From Pseudomonas capeferrum (lineage in GTDB: Bacteria; Pseudomonadota; Gammaproteobacteria; Pseudomonadales; Pseudomonadaceae): DNA of 64,000 nucleotides. Made by a program: the position numbers and the translations under genes. Location of the stretch: contig NZ_JMIT01000004.1 in the NCBI RefSeq assembly GCF_000731675.1, forward strand, positions 62,001-126,000, read 5' to 3'. Each line of letters starts with the position of its first letter. Position 1 is the first letter of the stretch. Below are positions 35,068-44,747 of the stretch, one piece after another. The notes under the pieces were generated by a model. That model saw only the letters and a list, made by a program, of their open reading frames with translations, ran no database searches and was not told the DNA's origin.

Positions 35068-36678
35068 ATGAGCCTGTCACTTCTCAGCCGCTACGCCTTC
35101 TTCGCCGCCTGTGTACTGTTCACCCTGGCGAGCCTGCCCTTCACCCACCACGAGTGGTTGTGGCCCTTCACCCTGACCACTGCCGTACTCAGCCTGATCG
35201 GCGTGTTCGACCTGCTGCAAAAGCGCCACGCAGTACGCCGCAACTACCCGATCCTCGGCAACATCCGCTACCTGGTCGAGGGCATTCGCCCGGAAATCCG
35301 CCAGTACCTGCTCGAAGCCGACAGCGACGCCCTGCCCTTCTCCCGCGCTCAGCGCTCGCTGGTGTATGCCCGGGCCAAGAACGAAGCCTCGGACAAACCC
35401 TTCGGCACCCTGATCGACGTCTACCAGTCCGGCTTCGAATTCATCGGCCACTCCATGCGCCCGGCACCGCTGACCGACCCTGCGGGTTTTCGCATCGTCG
35501 TCGGCGGGCCGCAGTGCAGCCAGCCGTATTCGGCGTCGATCTTCAACATTTCGGCGATGAGTTTCGGTTCACTCAGCGCCAACGCCATCCGCGCCCTGAA
35601 CGAAGGCGCCAAGCTGGGCAACTTCGCCCACGACACCGGCGAAGGCAGCATCAGCCCCTACCACCGCGAACACGGTGGCGACCTGGTGTGGGAGCTGGGC
35701 AGCGGCTACTTTGGCTGCCGTACCGCAGACGGGCGGTTCGACCCGGAACGCTTCGCCGCCCAGGCACGTACCCCCCAGGTACGGATGATCGAAATCAAGA
35801 TGAGCCAAGGCGCCAAGCCCGGCCACGGCGGCATCCTGCCCAAGCACAAGGTGACCCAGGAAATTGCCGAAACCCGCGGCATCCTCATGGGCGAGGACTG
35901 CATTTCGCCGTCGCGCCACAGCGCCTTCTCGACGCCGATTGAAATGATGCAGTTCATTGCCCAGTTGCGCGAGCTGTCCGGCGGCAAGCCGGTGGGCTTC
36001 AAGTTCTGCCTGGGCCACCCATGGGAGTTCATGGGCATCGCCAAGGCCATGCTGGAAACTGGCATCCTCCCCGATTTCATCGTCGTCGACGGCAAGGAAG
36101 GGGGCACTGGCGCGGCGCCAGTGGAGTTCACCGACCATATCGGCGTGCCGCTGCGCGAAGGCTTGCTGTTCGTGCATAACACCTTGGTCGGCCTGAACCT
36201 GCGCGACAAGATCAAGCTCGGTGCCAGTGGCAAGATCGTCAGTGCTTTCGACATCGCCAGCGTATTGGCCATCGGCGCCGACTGGGCCAACGCAGCGCGT
36301 GGTTTCATGTTCGCGATTGGTTGCATCCAGTCGCAGAGCTGCCATACCAACAAGTGCCCGACCGGTGTGGCCACTCAGGACCCGTTGCGCCAGCGCGCAC
36401 TGGTGGTGCCGGACAAGGCCCAGCGGGTATTGAACTTCCACCACAACACCCTGCGCGCCCTGGCCGAAATGCTCGCTGCGGCCGGCCTGGAACACCCGGC
36501 ACAGCTGGAAGCCAAGCACTTGGTGCGACGGGTATCGGCCACCGAGATCAAGCTGTTCTCGCAGATGCATGTGTTCCTCAAACCAGGGGAGTTGCTGACC
36601 GGTGAGGTGGATGGGCAGTTCTATTCGCGGATGTGGCAGATGGCGCGGGCCGACAGTTTCGAGCCACAAGCGGCCTGA
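35068..36678 (+). CDS. Membrane-anchored FMN-binding glutamate synthase-like protein
   Basis: 536 residues from ATG 35068 (AAGGA upstream). Two transmembrane helices at the N-terminus (about 8-25 and 31-50) precede a complete glutamate-synthase central domain: FNISAMSFGSLSANAI, GEGSISPYH, QGAKPGHGGILPKHKV, DGKEGGTGAAPVEF. The cysteines CIQSQSCHTNKCPTGVA supply the 3Fe-4S cluster motif, and FMN would bind the barrel. It lacks the glutaminase and C-terminal domains of GltB, so it is not a normal GOGAT subunit. Reaction and partners are unknown. Confidence 0.88.
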   Translation: MSLSLLSRYAFFAACVLFTLASLPFTHHEWLWPFTLTTAVLSLIGVFDLLQKRHAVRRNYPILGNIRYLVEGIRPEIRQYLLEADSDALPFSRAQRSLVYARAKNEASDKPFGTLIDVYQSGFEFIGHSMRPAPLTDPAGFRIVVGGPQCSQPYSASIFNISAMSFGSLSANAIRALNEGAKLGNFAHDTGEGSISPYHREHGGDLVWELGSGYFGCRTADGRFDPERFAAQARTPQVRMIEIKMSQGAKPGHGGILPKHKVTQEIAETRGILMGEDCISPSRHSAFSTPIEMMQFIAQLRELSGGKPVGFKFCLGHPWEFMGIAKAMLETGILPDFIVVDGKEGGTGAAPVEFTDHIGVPLREGLLFVHNTLVGLNLRDKIKLGASGKIVSAFDIASVLAIGADWANAARGFMFAIGCIQSQSCHTNKCPTGVATQDPLRQRALVVPDKAQRVLNFHHNTLRALAEMLAAAGLEHPAQLEAKHLVRRVSATEIKLFSQMHVFLKPGELLTGEVDGQFYSRMWQMARADSFEPQAA

Positions 36679-36691
36679 GGCGGCTCACGGT

Positions 36692-38203
36692 TCAGCGATT
36701 GGCTTGTTCAGGCACTGCAAACAACAATGCCTTGAACGAGCCCTCGACGATTTCATCAACTTTCACCCACCCGTCGACGGGCATACGCGGCGTGTAAGCA
36801 GACGAAGGTTCAGTCACCAGCCAGAGGCGTTTGAAGTGGTTCGCCAGTCTCTGTGGCGTTGTTACGTAAAGCTCATCTGAGCGTTGATAAAACAACGTCA
36901 AGGTACCGTAGGTGGTTGCCGCCTTACCGGTCGCATCAGGTTCAATCTGGGTATAGAGAAATGCCGGGCGTCCCGTGGCATTGTAGTACTCGATCGAGAG
37001 GTAGTGCCTTTTGCGATCGCCTAACAAAGCATCCCCTGAGCGCCAGTACTTATTAACATGTGCCATCACCGTACCCAGATCACCACCCGGCTTCGCCTGG
37101 TAATTGTAGGCATAGGCCAGCCCTGCAAGTTCGATGAACAGACAGCCAGCAACCGATGCCAGTAACGTTCGCCTCGGCCACGTATCAGCGGCGACCGCTA
37201 CCAGCAACGGCAGCCCCATGAGGGAGAAAAGCAGATAACGGTTGATGAATAACGGCATGGCATAGGAGATCAGCCAGACGACAAGGATGGGAACAAAGCA
37301 ATAACTCAATAGCAATACATTTGGCTGCCCACGCGTCGAGACATGGCGCAATACCCGTAGCGAAGCAAACACAAGAAAAATGGACAGCAACACAGACAAG
37401 ACGTCTGCATAGGCAGCCTCCTCACATTGGGTAAATGCATTCCAGAACGATCGCGGCATGCTCAAGAGGGAAGCCGGATAGTGAACAATCCAGGCCACCA
37501 ACTCACGGTGATGCAGTTGACGATACAAGATGGGCAGCCAAGGCAGATAGGCCACGGCGATTCCCACATGCCCCACCCACCAGGCACGAGCCAATACAAG
37601 ACGCTTGCCATGTGAATCCGTAGTCACTGACAGGTAGAGCCAATTGGCCAATGCGCACAAGGCTGCAAAGTAGTGGGTGTACAACGCGGCGACCATGAGT
37701 AGGCTGTAGGCAACCAGGTAGAGGTTTTTTTGCCTGGATACCCACTGCCAAAGCATGTAGATCGCCGACAACAGCAGCAGACTCAGCAACGCGTACATTC
37801 GGGCTTCCTGGCTAAAACGTATGGCCATGGGAAAGAATGCCAACAAGAGGCCAGCAATCATTGCGGCACGCCAAGACGCCAGGTGCCTTGTCAGCAACAT
37901 ACCCATGCCTACCGAAGCGACGCCCGCGCCAACGCTCAAACTACGAACCGCCAGCGCATCACTGCCAAACCACTGCATCCAGTAATGCAGAACCAAGTAA
38001 TACAGGGGCGGATGGACGTCCCGGGCGGTATGAAACAGTATCTGCTCAGGCGACAGGCGGCTGAGTAAGACACTGAATGCCTCATCCAGCCAGATAGTGC
38101 GCGTCGTTACCTGATGAAAGCGCAAGGCAGCACTCATCAGCAAAATTGCCACGACCACGCAAGCTTTTGCACGGGTCTCTTGCCAGCGTAGCGAAACGGC
38201 CAT
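36692..38203 (-). CDS. Multi-pass glycosyltransferase (GT39/ArnT-like), gtr cassette
   Basis: 503-residue integral membrane protein with about ten to eleven helices. The N-terminal motifs TIWLDEAFS, DVHPPLYYLVLHYW and RFSQEARMYALL place it with polyprenyl-phosphate-dependent GT-C enzymes. It starts at 38203, sharing one base with the gtrB stop (TAATG), so it is the third gene of a gtrA-gtrB-gtrX unit. In such units the third protein transfers a sugar from undecaprenyl phosphate to O-antigen in the periplasm and sets specificity. The region looks AT-richer than its neighbours, which suggests horizontal transfer. Confidence 0.82.
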   Translation of the reverse strand: MAVSLRWQETRAKACVVVAILLMSAALRFHQVTTRTIWLDEAFSVLLSRLSPEQILFHTARDVHPPLYYLVLHYWMQWFGSDALAVRSLSVGAGVASVGMGMLLTRHLASWRAAMIAGLLLAFFPMAIRFSQEARMYALLSLLLLSAIYMLWQWVSRQKNLYLVAYSLLMVAALYTHYFAALCALANWLYLSVTTDSHGKRLVLARAWWVGHVGIAVAYLPWLPILYRQLHHRELVAWIVHYPASLLSMPRSFWNAFTQCEEAAYADVLSVLLSIFLVFASLRVLRHVSTRGQPNVLLLSYCFVPILVVWLISYAMPLFINRYLLFSLMGLPLLVAVAADTWPRRTLLASVAGCLFIELAGLAYAYNYQAKPGGDLGTVMAHVNKYWRSGDALLGDRKRHYLSIEYYNATGRPAFLYTQIEPDATGKAATTYGTLTLFYQRSDELYVTTPQRLANHFKRLWLVTEPSSAYTPRMPVDGWVKVDEIVEGSFKALLFAVPEQANR

Positions 38204-39165
38204 TATCTCTCCTTGATCAACGCCCGCCCTGATTGCGCCGGGTCACACCCGACCTTGCCCCTGACGACATAACGAGGGCGATGCTTGGATTCCATGTAGA
38301 TACGGCCAATGTATTCACCCAAGACTCCGATCCCGATCAACTGCACGCCACCGAGAAACAAGATGGCCGTCATCAGCGAGGGATAGCCTGGGACAGGGTT
38401 GCCAAAGATCAGCTTGTCAGCGACCAGCACCGCTGCGTAAACCAACGCTGTGAAGGCGATAGTCCCGCCCACATAGGTCCACAGCCGCAACGGTACAGTG
38501 CTGAACGAGGTGATGCCGTCCAATGCCAGATTCCATAACTTCCAGGCGTTGAAACGGCTACCGCCCTGAGCCCGTGCAGCGCGCTCATATTCAACCACCG
38601 TGGTGCTAAACCCCGCCCAGGACAGCATGCCTTTCATGAACAGCTGTTGTTCAGGCATCGACTTGATCACGTCCACGACTTTGCGGTCGAGCAGCCGGAA
38701 GTCACCGACATTCTCTTCAATGTGTATCTGCGATATCCGCTTGAGCAAAAAGTAGAAGCCTCCGGCCGTTAATCGCTTCAAGTAGCAGTCACTGGAACGG
38801 TCCCGGCGCTTGGCAAGCACCACTTCAAAACCGGCTCGCCACTGCTCGATCAACAGGGGTATGACCTCTACCGGATCCTGCAGGTCGACATCGATAGGGA
38901 TAACTGCATCGCCACGGGCCATTTCCAGCCCAGCGAGGAGTGCCGCTTCCTTGCCAAAGTTACGTGAGAGGTCGACCAGCATGACATCCGGGTCACCCGC
39001 AATCAGCTGACGAACCTGCTGTTCACTGCCGTCCTGGCTGCCATCATTGACGAAGATCACCTCGACCCTTGCCGGTTCCCCGTGCAGCGCACGGCGAACC
39101 GCGTCATAGAATGGGCGAATTGCCAGTTCTTCATCGAATATCGGGACGATCAGCGAAATAACCAT
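38203..39165 (-). CDS. gtrB: Bactoprenol glycosyltransferase, GtrB type
   Basis: Loads a nucleotide sugar onto undecaprenyl phosphate on the cytoplasmic face. The start at 39165 (MVISLIVPIFDEEL) gives 320 residues. The GT2 domain has EVIFVNDGSQDGSE and the metal-binding DVD in IPIDVDLQDPVEV. Two C-terminal transmembrane helices (about 235-255 and 265-290) follow. It overlaps gtrA by 16 bases and the next gene by one. Confidence 0.9.
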   Translation of the reverse strand: MVISLIVPIFDEELAIRPFYDAVRRALHGEPARVEVIFVNDGSQDGSEQQVRQLIAGDPDVMLVDLSRNFGKEAALLAGLEMARGDAVIPIDVDLQDPVEVIPLLIEQWRAGFEVVLAKRRDRSSDCYLKRLTAGGFYFLLKRISQIHIEENVGDFRLLDRKVVDVIKSMPEQQLFMKGMLSWAGFSTTVVEYERAARAQGGSRFNAWKLWNLALDGITSFSTVPLRLWTYVGGTIAFTALVYAAVLVADKLIFGNPVPGYPSLMTAILFLGGVQLIGIGVLGEYIGRIYMESKHRPRYVVRGKVGCDPAQSGRALIKER

Positions 39166-39539
39166 TTGCGCTGCTCCGTGAAGATCCACCGCGACAACAG
39201 GAAACCCAGCAGCAGACTCATGGCTGAGTACAACGCGACAGTGACAACCGGCCGCCACTGCTGATTGTCAGCGATAGCCCCCAGCGTCAGGCTGAGGCTG
39301 CCCATACCCGCCACGAACACCAGATACCGCAAGAGCGAAATACGCACCTTGAAGGTATATCGGGAGTTGGCCAGAAAAGAGAACGACAACGCTGTGAAGA
39401 AGGCAGTGAGGTTACTGATCGCCTGGTCAGTACCGGCAAACAGTTGCATCGCAGTGAACACTGCCACGTGGATGGCGGTATTGAAGATACCGACGATCAC
39501 GTACTTGAAAAACGCGGGTGCTCTGCATCGCATGGTCAC
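39150..39539 (-). CDS. gtrA: GtrA-like flippase
   Basis: Small four-helix membrane protein (129 residues) thought to flip undecaprenyl-phosphate-sugar to the periplasm. GTG at 39539 is favoured because AGGAAGG ends six bases upstream; the ATG two codons in (39533) is possible. The FFKYVIVGIFNTAIHVAVF opening is typical of GtrA. First gene of the cassette. Confidence 0.88.
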   Translation of the reverse strand: MTMRCRAPAFFKYVIVGIFNTAIHVAVFTAMQLFAGTDQAISNLTAFFTALSFSFLANSRYTFKVRISLLRYLVFVAGMGSLSLTLGAIADNQQWRPVVTVALYSAMSLLLGFLLSRWIFTEQRKWLFR

Positions 39540-39650
39540 AGATGCCCTTCCTGGCCTGGCCTGAACGCCACGTTAGGCAATAAACCTAGGGCGTTCTACT
39601 GACAAAAATGCCAGTTGACGAGCAATGACCCAGAAGGGCTGTAGCTGAAA

Positions 39651-39670
39651 GGGCCGCCCGAAGGCGGCCC
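39651..39670 (-). terminator. Terminator of the amino acid permease
   Basis: On the minus strand GGGCCGCC-TTCG-GGCGGCCC forms a perfect 8-bp stem closed by a UUCG tetraloop, followed by TTTC. It lies ten bases after the permease stop. Confidence 0.75.
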
Positions 39671-39679
39671 CCGGCCTCG

Positions 39680-41098
39680 TCAGGACGCTGGGCTGACGAT
39701 GCCCTGCGGCTGTTTCGGCGCCAGGCGGAAGGTGTAGTACAAGGCGGTCAGCAACACCAGGAACGCCGGGCCGATGTACAGCGCCACGCGGGTGTCTTCG
39801 AAGTACGCCATCAGCCCTACCACCAGCACCAGGAAGGCCAGTGCCAGGTAGGAGCTCAGTGGCCACAGCCACATGCGGTATTTCAGCGCCTTGCGCTCGG
39901 CAGTGGTGAGCCCGGCGCGGAACTTCAGCTGCGCCAGCAGGATCATCACCCAAGTCCAGATCGCGCCGAAGGTGGCGATCGACGTCACCCAGACAAAGAC
40001 CTTTTCCGGCACCAGGTAGTTGGCCAGTACGCCCAGCAGCAGCGCGCCGATCGACAGCAGCAGCGCATTGCGCGGCACGCCGTTTTTCGAGGTGCGGGCA
40101 AAGGTGGCCGGGGCCTGGCCATTCTGCGCCAGGCTGTAGAGCATGCGACCGGTGCTGAAGATACCGCCGTTGCACGACGACAGTGCTGCAGTGATGACCA
40201 CGAAGTTGATGATGCCGGCAGCGGTCTTGATACCAAGGCGTTCGAAGGTCATGACGAACGGGCTGCCCTGGCTGCCGATCTCGTTCCACGGGTAGATCGA
40301 CAGGATCACGAACAACGCCCCTACGTAGAACAGCAGGATGCGCCAGAACACCGAACCGATAGCCTGCGGAATGGTTTTTTGCGGGTTGCGTGCTTCGCCG
40401 GCGGTCAGGCCGATCATTTCCACGCCCAGGTAGGCGAACATCACCATCTGCAGCGACATCAGCACGCCGGTCACGCCGTTGGGCATGAAACCGCCATTGC
40501 TCCACAGGTTGGAGATACCCATGGCCACGCCGTCGTTGCCCAAGCCGAAGGCAATGATGCCGATACCGCCCAGGACCATGGCAATGATGGTGACGATCTT
40601 GATCAGGGCAAACCAGAACTCGAACTCACCGAACGCCTTGACCGCCACCAGGTTGACCGCGCCCATGCTGCCCAGCGCCGCCAAGGCCCAGATCCAGCGG
40701 GGGACGTCGGGGAACCAGATGCCCATGTAGATGGCTACGGCGGTGATTTCCGCCACGCAGGTCACCAGCCACAGGAACCAATAGTTCCAGCCGGTGAGAA
40801 AGCCCGCCAACGGGCCGAGGTAATCCTGGGCATAGCGGCTGAACGAGCCGGCAACGGGGTTGTGCACGGCCATCTCGCCGAGGGCACGCATGATCACCAG
40901 GATGGCCAGGCCACCAATGATGTAGGACAGCATGATGGCTGGGCCGGCCATTTCGATGGCTTTGGCCGAACCGAGGAAAAGACCGACACCGATACAGGCG
41001 CCCAGCGCCATCAGACGGATGTGCCGTTCGCCAAGTTCACGCTTCAGAGGGCCGCCCTGAGCGGTCTCGGCGTGGGCAGGGTGGTTGCCGACGGGCAT
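39680..41098 (-). CDS. APC-family amino acid permease (AroP/ProY-like)
   Basis: Inner-membrane proton-coupled amino acid importer, 472 residues and about 12 helices. The N-terminal LKRELGERHIRLMALGACIGVGLFLGSAKAIEMAGPA is the classic signature of the AroP/ProY/GabP group, with the VGLFLGS unwound helix 1. The ERKALKYRMWLWPL stretch occurs in proline/aromatic permeases, but the substrate cannot be fixed. Monocistronic with a good terminator. Confidence 0.9.
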   Translation of the reverse strand: MPVGNHPAHAETAQGGPLKRELGERHIRLMALGACIGVGLFLGSAKAIEMAGPAIMLSYIIGGLAILVIMRALGEMAVHNPVAGSFSRYAQDYLGPLAGFLTGWNYWFLWLVTCVAEITAVAIYMGIWFPDVPRWIWALAALGSMGAVNLVAVKAFGEFEFWFALIKIVTIIAMVLGGIGIIAFGLGNDGVAMGISNLWSNGGFMPNGVTGVLMSLQMVMFAYLGVEMIGLTAGEARNPQKTIPQAIGSVFWRILLFYVGALFVILSIYPWNEIGSQGSPFVMTFERLGIKTAAGIINFVVITAALSSCNGGIFSTGRMLYSLAQNGQAPATFARTSKNGVPRNALLLSIGALLLGVLANYLVPEKVFVWVTSIATFGAIWTWVMILLAQLKFRAGLTTAERKALKYRMWLWPLSSYLALAFLVLVVGLMAYFEDTRVALYIGPAFLVLLTALYYTFRLAPKQPQGIVSPAS

Positions 41099-41522
41099 AG
41101 CAATACAACCTCATTTTGTTATTGGATTTGACCTTCGTGCAGCACCGGCCGCGCCGATAGGCGGGACGTAGACTTGCCGGGCTGGCCTCGTGGGCCGGCC
41201 CGTGTGCCGGCGTAGAGCGTCCGGCAGGGCGAAGGGGGCGAGCAGTATAGGAAGCTCCCTGTAGGGATTTTCACTGTATAAACGGGGAAATTCGGCGAGA
41301 AATCTCGCCCCTGTGGGCGCGGCCTTGAGGCGCGACAAGGGCTGCGAAGCCGCCGTAAAAATCCTGTAGCCACCTTAACAACATCGCCTCACCCCGAAAC
41401 CCACACCAAAGCCGCATATCCCTACGCCACTTTTCTCGCCCTCTTACAAATTTTTCACCTAACCCGGTCAACGTCTAAGCTTCAGACAAGCAAGACGAAA
41501 ATACCTGGCCGGATTGAAGACT
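41099..41522. other. 424-base intergenic region with REP-like element
   Basis: The gap between the divergent permease and penicillin-binding protein holds no gene. Bases 41311-41352 (CTGTGGGCGCGGCCTTGAGGCG ... GCGAAGCCG) look like a decayed REP element. The rest is the two leaders; I see no clear operator. Confidence 0.5.
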
Positions 41523-44500
41523 ATGGGCGCACTGTGGCAATCGGAACCAACCAGAACGGAAGCACCCGCAACCCCTCCGGCCGAGATGCCACCTGTAAAG
41601 TCCCCACGTCAGCGTCGGCTCTGGTGGCGGCTGATCATCCTCATCCTGCTGGTGGCCATCATCGCCCTCGGCTTTGCCGCCTATGACGAATTCCGCACCT
41701 CCAACCTGCAATCGCGGGAATTCAGCAAACTGGCCACCACCCTGACCTATTCGCTGCAGCCAGGGCCCAGCGATGCCATCGTCTACCCCGGTGAAGGCCC
41801 CTTCGACAAACGCCTGGGCTACAGCGCGCTAGGCGAATTCCTGCCGCGGTTGCTCAAGCGCGACTACCTGATCAGCGAACAGGTGAAATTCTCGCCAGCG
41901 TTGATGGACTACGTCGATCACGGCCTGTTCGCCCCCTATATCGAGAAGATCCAGGCCGGCCTGTCGATCACCGACTGCCGTGGCGACACGCTCTACCAGT
42001 ACAACTACCCGCAACACCTGTACCCGGACTTTGCGGCGATCCCGCCGGTGATCGTCAACAGCCTGTTGTTCATCGAAAACCGCGACCTGCTCGACAGCAA
42101 GGACCCGCGCAACAACCCTGCGGTCGACTGGCCGCGCTTCGCCAAGGCGGCCTACAGCCAAGTGGCCAAGTACTTTGCCCTGCCCGGCCAGTCGGCTGGC
42201 GGCAGTACCCTGGCGACGCAGCTTGAGAAGTACCGCCACTCACCGGACGGCCTGACCGTTTCTGGCGCCGAGAAGATTCGCCAGATGATTTCTGCCAGCG
42301 TGCGTGCCTATCAAGGCGGCCCGGACACCACCGAGGCGCGCCAGCGCATCGTGCGCGACTACCTCAACAGCGTGCCGCTTTCGGCTGTGCCGGGCCACGG
42401 CGAAGTGCATGGCATGGCTGAGGGCCTGCGGGTGTGGTACGGCGCCGATTTCGACCAGGTCAACCAGGCCCTGACCTCGACCGCCCAGGACCCTGAAAGC
42501 CTGGCCGCGCGTGGCCTGGCCCTGCGCCAGGTGCTGTCGTTGATGATCGCCCAGCGCCGCCCCTCGCATTACCTGTCCAAAGGCCGGGTCGAACTGGCCG
42601 AACTCACCGACTCGCATGTTCGCGTACTCGCCGCCAACCAAGTCATCGACCAGCCGCTGGCCGACGCGGCGCTGGCCAGCAAGGCGGTGTATCGCGACTG
42701 GGTGGCGCAACCGACCATCGTTCCGATCATCACCAACAAAGGCATCAGCCTGGCCCGTAATCGCCTGGCGGCCATGCTCAACCGCCCGCTGTACGACCTC
42801 GACCGCCTCGACCTGTCGGCCACCAGCACCTTGCAGGCCGACCTGCAGATGCAAGTAAGCCAGTACCTGAAAAACCTCTCCGACCCCGAGTTTGCGGCAC
42901 AGATCGGGCTGATCGGCGAGCGCCTGCTGACCGCCAAGACCACCGACCAGGTGCGCTACAGCTTCACGCTGTTCGAGCGCACCGAAGACGGCTCGCGGGT
43001 GCGGGTGCAGACGGACAGCACCGACCAGCCCTTCGACATCAACGAAGGCAGCAAGCTGGAGTTGGGTTCTACCGCCAAGCTGCGGGTGCTCACCACCTAC
43101 CTTGAGATCATTGCGGAGTTGCACGACAAGTACGCCGGCAAACCTGCTGCCGAGCTGAAAAAGGTCGAGGTGGCCGAACTGGACCGCCTCACCCAGTGGT
43201 CGCTGGAATGGCTGATGCAAAACAGCAAAAACCAGAACCTCGATGCGATGCTCGACGCCGCCCTGGAACGCAAGTATTCGGCCAATACCGGCGAAGCCTT
43301 CTTCACCGGGGGGGGCATGCACGTGTTCAACAACTTCCGCAAGGAAGACAACGGCCGCAACCCGACCCTGAAGATTGCCCTGCGCGAGTCGATCAACCTG
43401 CCGTTCATCCGGCTGATGCGCGACGTGGTGCGTTATGTGACCTACCAGCAGCCGTTCAACCGGGTACCGCTGCTCAAGGACGACGCCGACCCACGCCGCC
43501 AGGAATACCTGGCCCGCTTTGCCGACAAGGAAGGCACCAACTACCTGATGCGGTTCTGGAAGAAGTACCAGCGCAAGACCTCGCAGCAGCGCCTGGACAC
43601 CTTCCTCGACAGCATGCGCGTGACCCCACAGCGCCTGGCGGCAGTGCACCGTTACCTGTTCCCCGAAGCCGGCCAGGAAACCTTCAATGCGTTTGTGCGC
43701 GCCCACAGCAAGGACGACAAGATCGCCCTGGGCAAGCTGACCGACGGTCGCCTGTCGGAGATGTACGACGCCTACGGCCCAGGCAAGTACGACTTGCCCG
43801 ACCAGGGTTACATCGCCAAGGTCCACCCCCTCGACCTGTGGCTGCTCGGCTACCTGCTCAAACACCCAAGCTCGACGCTGACCGAAATGGTCAATGCCAG
43901 CCGCTTCGAACGCCAGGAGGTGTACGGCTGGTTGTTCAAGAGCCGTCACCAGGGCGCCCGCGACAGCCGCATCCGCACCATGGTCGAGATCGAAGCGTTC
44001 CTCGACATCCACCAACGCTGGAAGCGCGTGGGCTATCCGTTCGACCATCTGGTGCCGTCACTGGCCACCGCCATCGGCAGCTCGGGCGACCGCCCGGCCG
44101 CCCTCTCCGAGCTGGTCGGCATCATCCAGAACGACGGCGTGCGCCTGCCCACGTTGCGCATCGATACCCTGCACTTCGCCGATAACACGCCCTACGAGAC
44201 CAAGCTGGTGAGTGACCCGGACCGCGGCCAACGGATCTTGCCGGTGGAGGTTGCTCGTGCGCTCAAAGGGGCCATGTCGCAAGTGGTAGACGCGGGTACC
44301 GCGCGGCGTATTTCCGGCAGTTTCAAGCTGCAAGACGGCACGCCGCTGGTGATGGGCGGCAAGACCGGGACCGGCGACAACCGCATCGAAAGCTTCGGCG
44401 CTGGCGGCCGCTTGATCGGCTCGCGTTCGCTGAACCGCACTGCCACGTTCGTGTTCTTCCTGGGCGATAACCACTTCGGCACATTGACCGCATTCGTACC

Positions 44501-44660
44501 GGGGCGCACGGCGGAAGCCTTCAAATTTACCTCGGCATTGCCGGTGCAGGTGCTCAAGGGCATGGCACCGATCCTCATGCCATACCTGCAACCGGGCAAC
44601 CCGAATGAGTGCAAAGCGCCCCAGGTAGCCATGCATGGGAATAACCCATCAACTATTTAG
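41523..44660 (+). CDS. Atypical class A penicillin-binding protein (GT51 + transpeptidase)
   Basis: 1045 residues from ATG 41523; a TTG at 41514 is possible. One transmembrane helix (about 36-55) precedes a GT51-like domain with Glu185 in FIENRDLLD and GGSTLATQLEKYRHS. It lacks the usual His and Gly after the glutamate and is clearly divergent. The transpeptidase domain has STAK (Ser516-Lys519), SIN (623-625) and KTG (947-949). The spacing is abnormal: over 100 residues between the first two motifs and over 320 between SIN and KTG, meaning large insertions. It is longer than PBP1a or PBP1b. Probably a periplasmic cell-wall enzyme of special purpose; activity of each half needs proof. Confidence 0.85.
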   Translation: MGALWQSEPTRTEAPATPPAEMPPVKSPRQRRLWWRLIILILLVAIIALGFAAYDEFRTSNLQSREFSKLATTLTYSLQPGPSDAIVYPGEGPFDKRLGYSALGEFLPRLLKRDYLISEQVKFSPALMDYVDHGLFAPYIEKIQAGLSITDCRGDTLYQYNYPQHLYPDFAAIPPVIVNSLLFIENRDLLDSKDPRNNPAVDWPRFAKAAYSQVAKYFALPGQSAGGSTLATQLEKYRHSPDGLTVSGAEKIRQMISASVRAYQGGPDTTEARQRIVRDYLNSVPLSAVPGHGEVHGMAEGLRVWYGADFDQVNQALTSTAQDPESLAARGLALRQVLSLMIAQRRPSHYLSKGRVELAELTDSHVRVLAANQVIDQPLADAALASKAVYRDWVAQPTIVPIITNKGISLARNRLAAMLNRPLYDLDRLDLSATSTLQADLQMQVSQYLKNLSDPEFAAQIGLIGERLLTAKTTDQVRYSFTLFERTEDGSRVRVQTDSTDQPFDINEGSKLELGSTAKLRVLTTYLEIIAELHDKYAGKPAAELKKVEVAELDRLTQWSLEWLMQNSKNQNLDAMLDAALERKYSANTGEAFFTGGGMHVFNNFRKEDNGRNPTLKIALRESINLPFIRLMRDVVRYVTYQQPFNRVPLLKDDADPRRQEYLARFADKEGTNYLMRFWKKYQRKTSQQRLDTFLDSMRVTPQRLAAVHRYLFPEAGQETFNAFVRAHSKDDKIALGKLTDGRLSEMYDAYGPGKYDLPDQGYIAKVHPLDLWLLGYLLKHPSSTLTEMVNASRFERQEVYGWLFKSRHQGARDSRIRTMVEIEAFLDIHQRWKRVGYPFDHLVPSLATAIGSSGDRPAALSELVGIIQNDGVRLPTLRIDTLHFADNTPYETKLVSDPDRGQRILPVEVARALKGAMSQVVDAGTARRISGSFKLQDGTPLVMGGKTGTGDNRIESFGAGGRLIGSRSLNRTATFVFFLGDNHFGTLTAFVPGRTAEAFKFTSALPVQVLKGMAPILMPYLQPGNPNECKAPQVAMHGNNPSTI

Positions 44661-44693
44661 TTGATAATCATCTGCATCTAGGGCTTGTCTTTA

Positions 44694-44725
44694 GATATAT
44701 CTTGAGTAATATCTTAAGATATATC
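44694..44725 (+). promoter_or_regulatory. PadR operator
   Basis: GATATATCTT (44694-44703), 12 bases, AAGATATATC (44716-44725) is a perfect inverted repeat, and within it ATATCTTAAGATAT (44709-44722) is a perfect 14-bp palindrome. It ends about 20 bases before the padR-type start, in otherwise GC-rich DNA, so it is very probably the autoregulatory site and spans the promoter. Confidence 0.85.
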
Positions 44726-44747
44726 GCACAAGACGGAGCCCATGATC

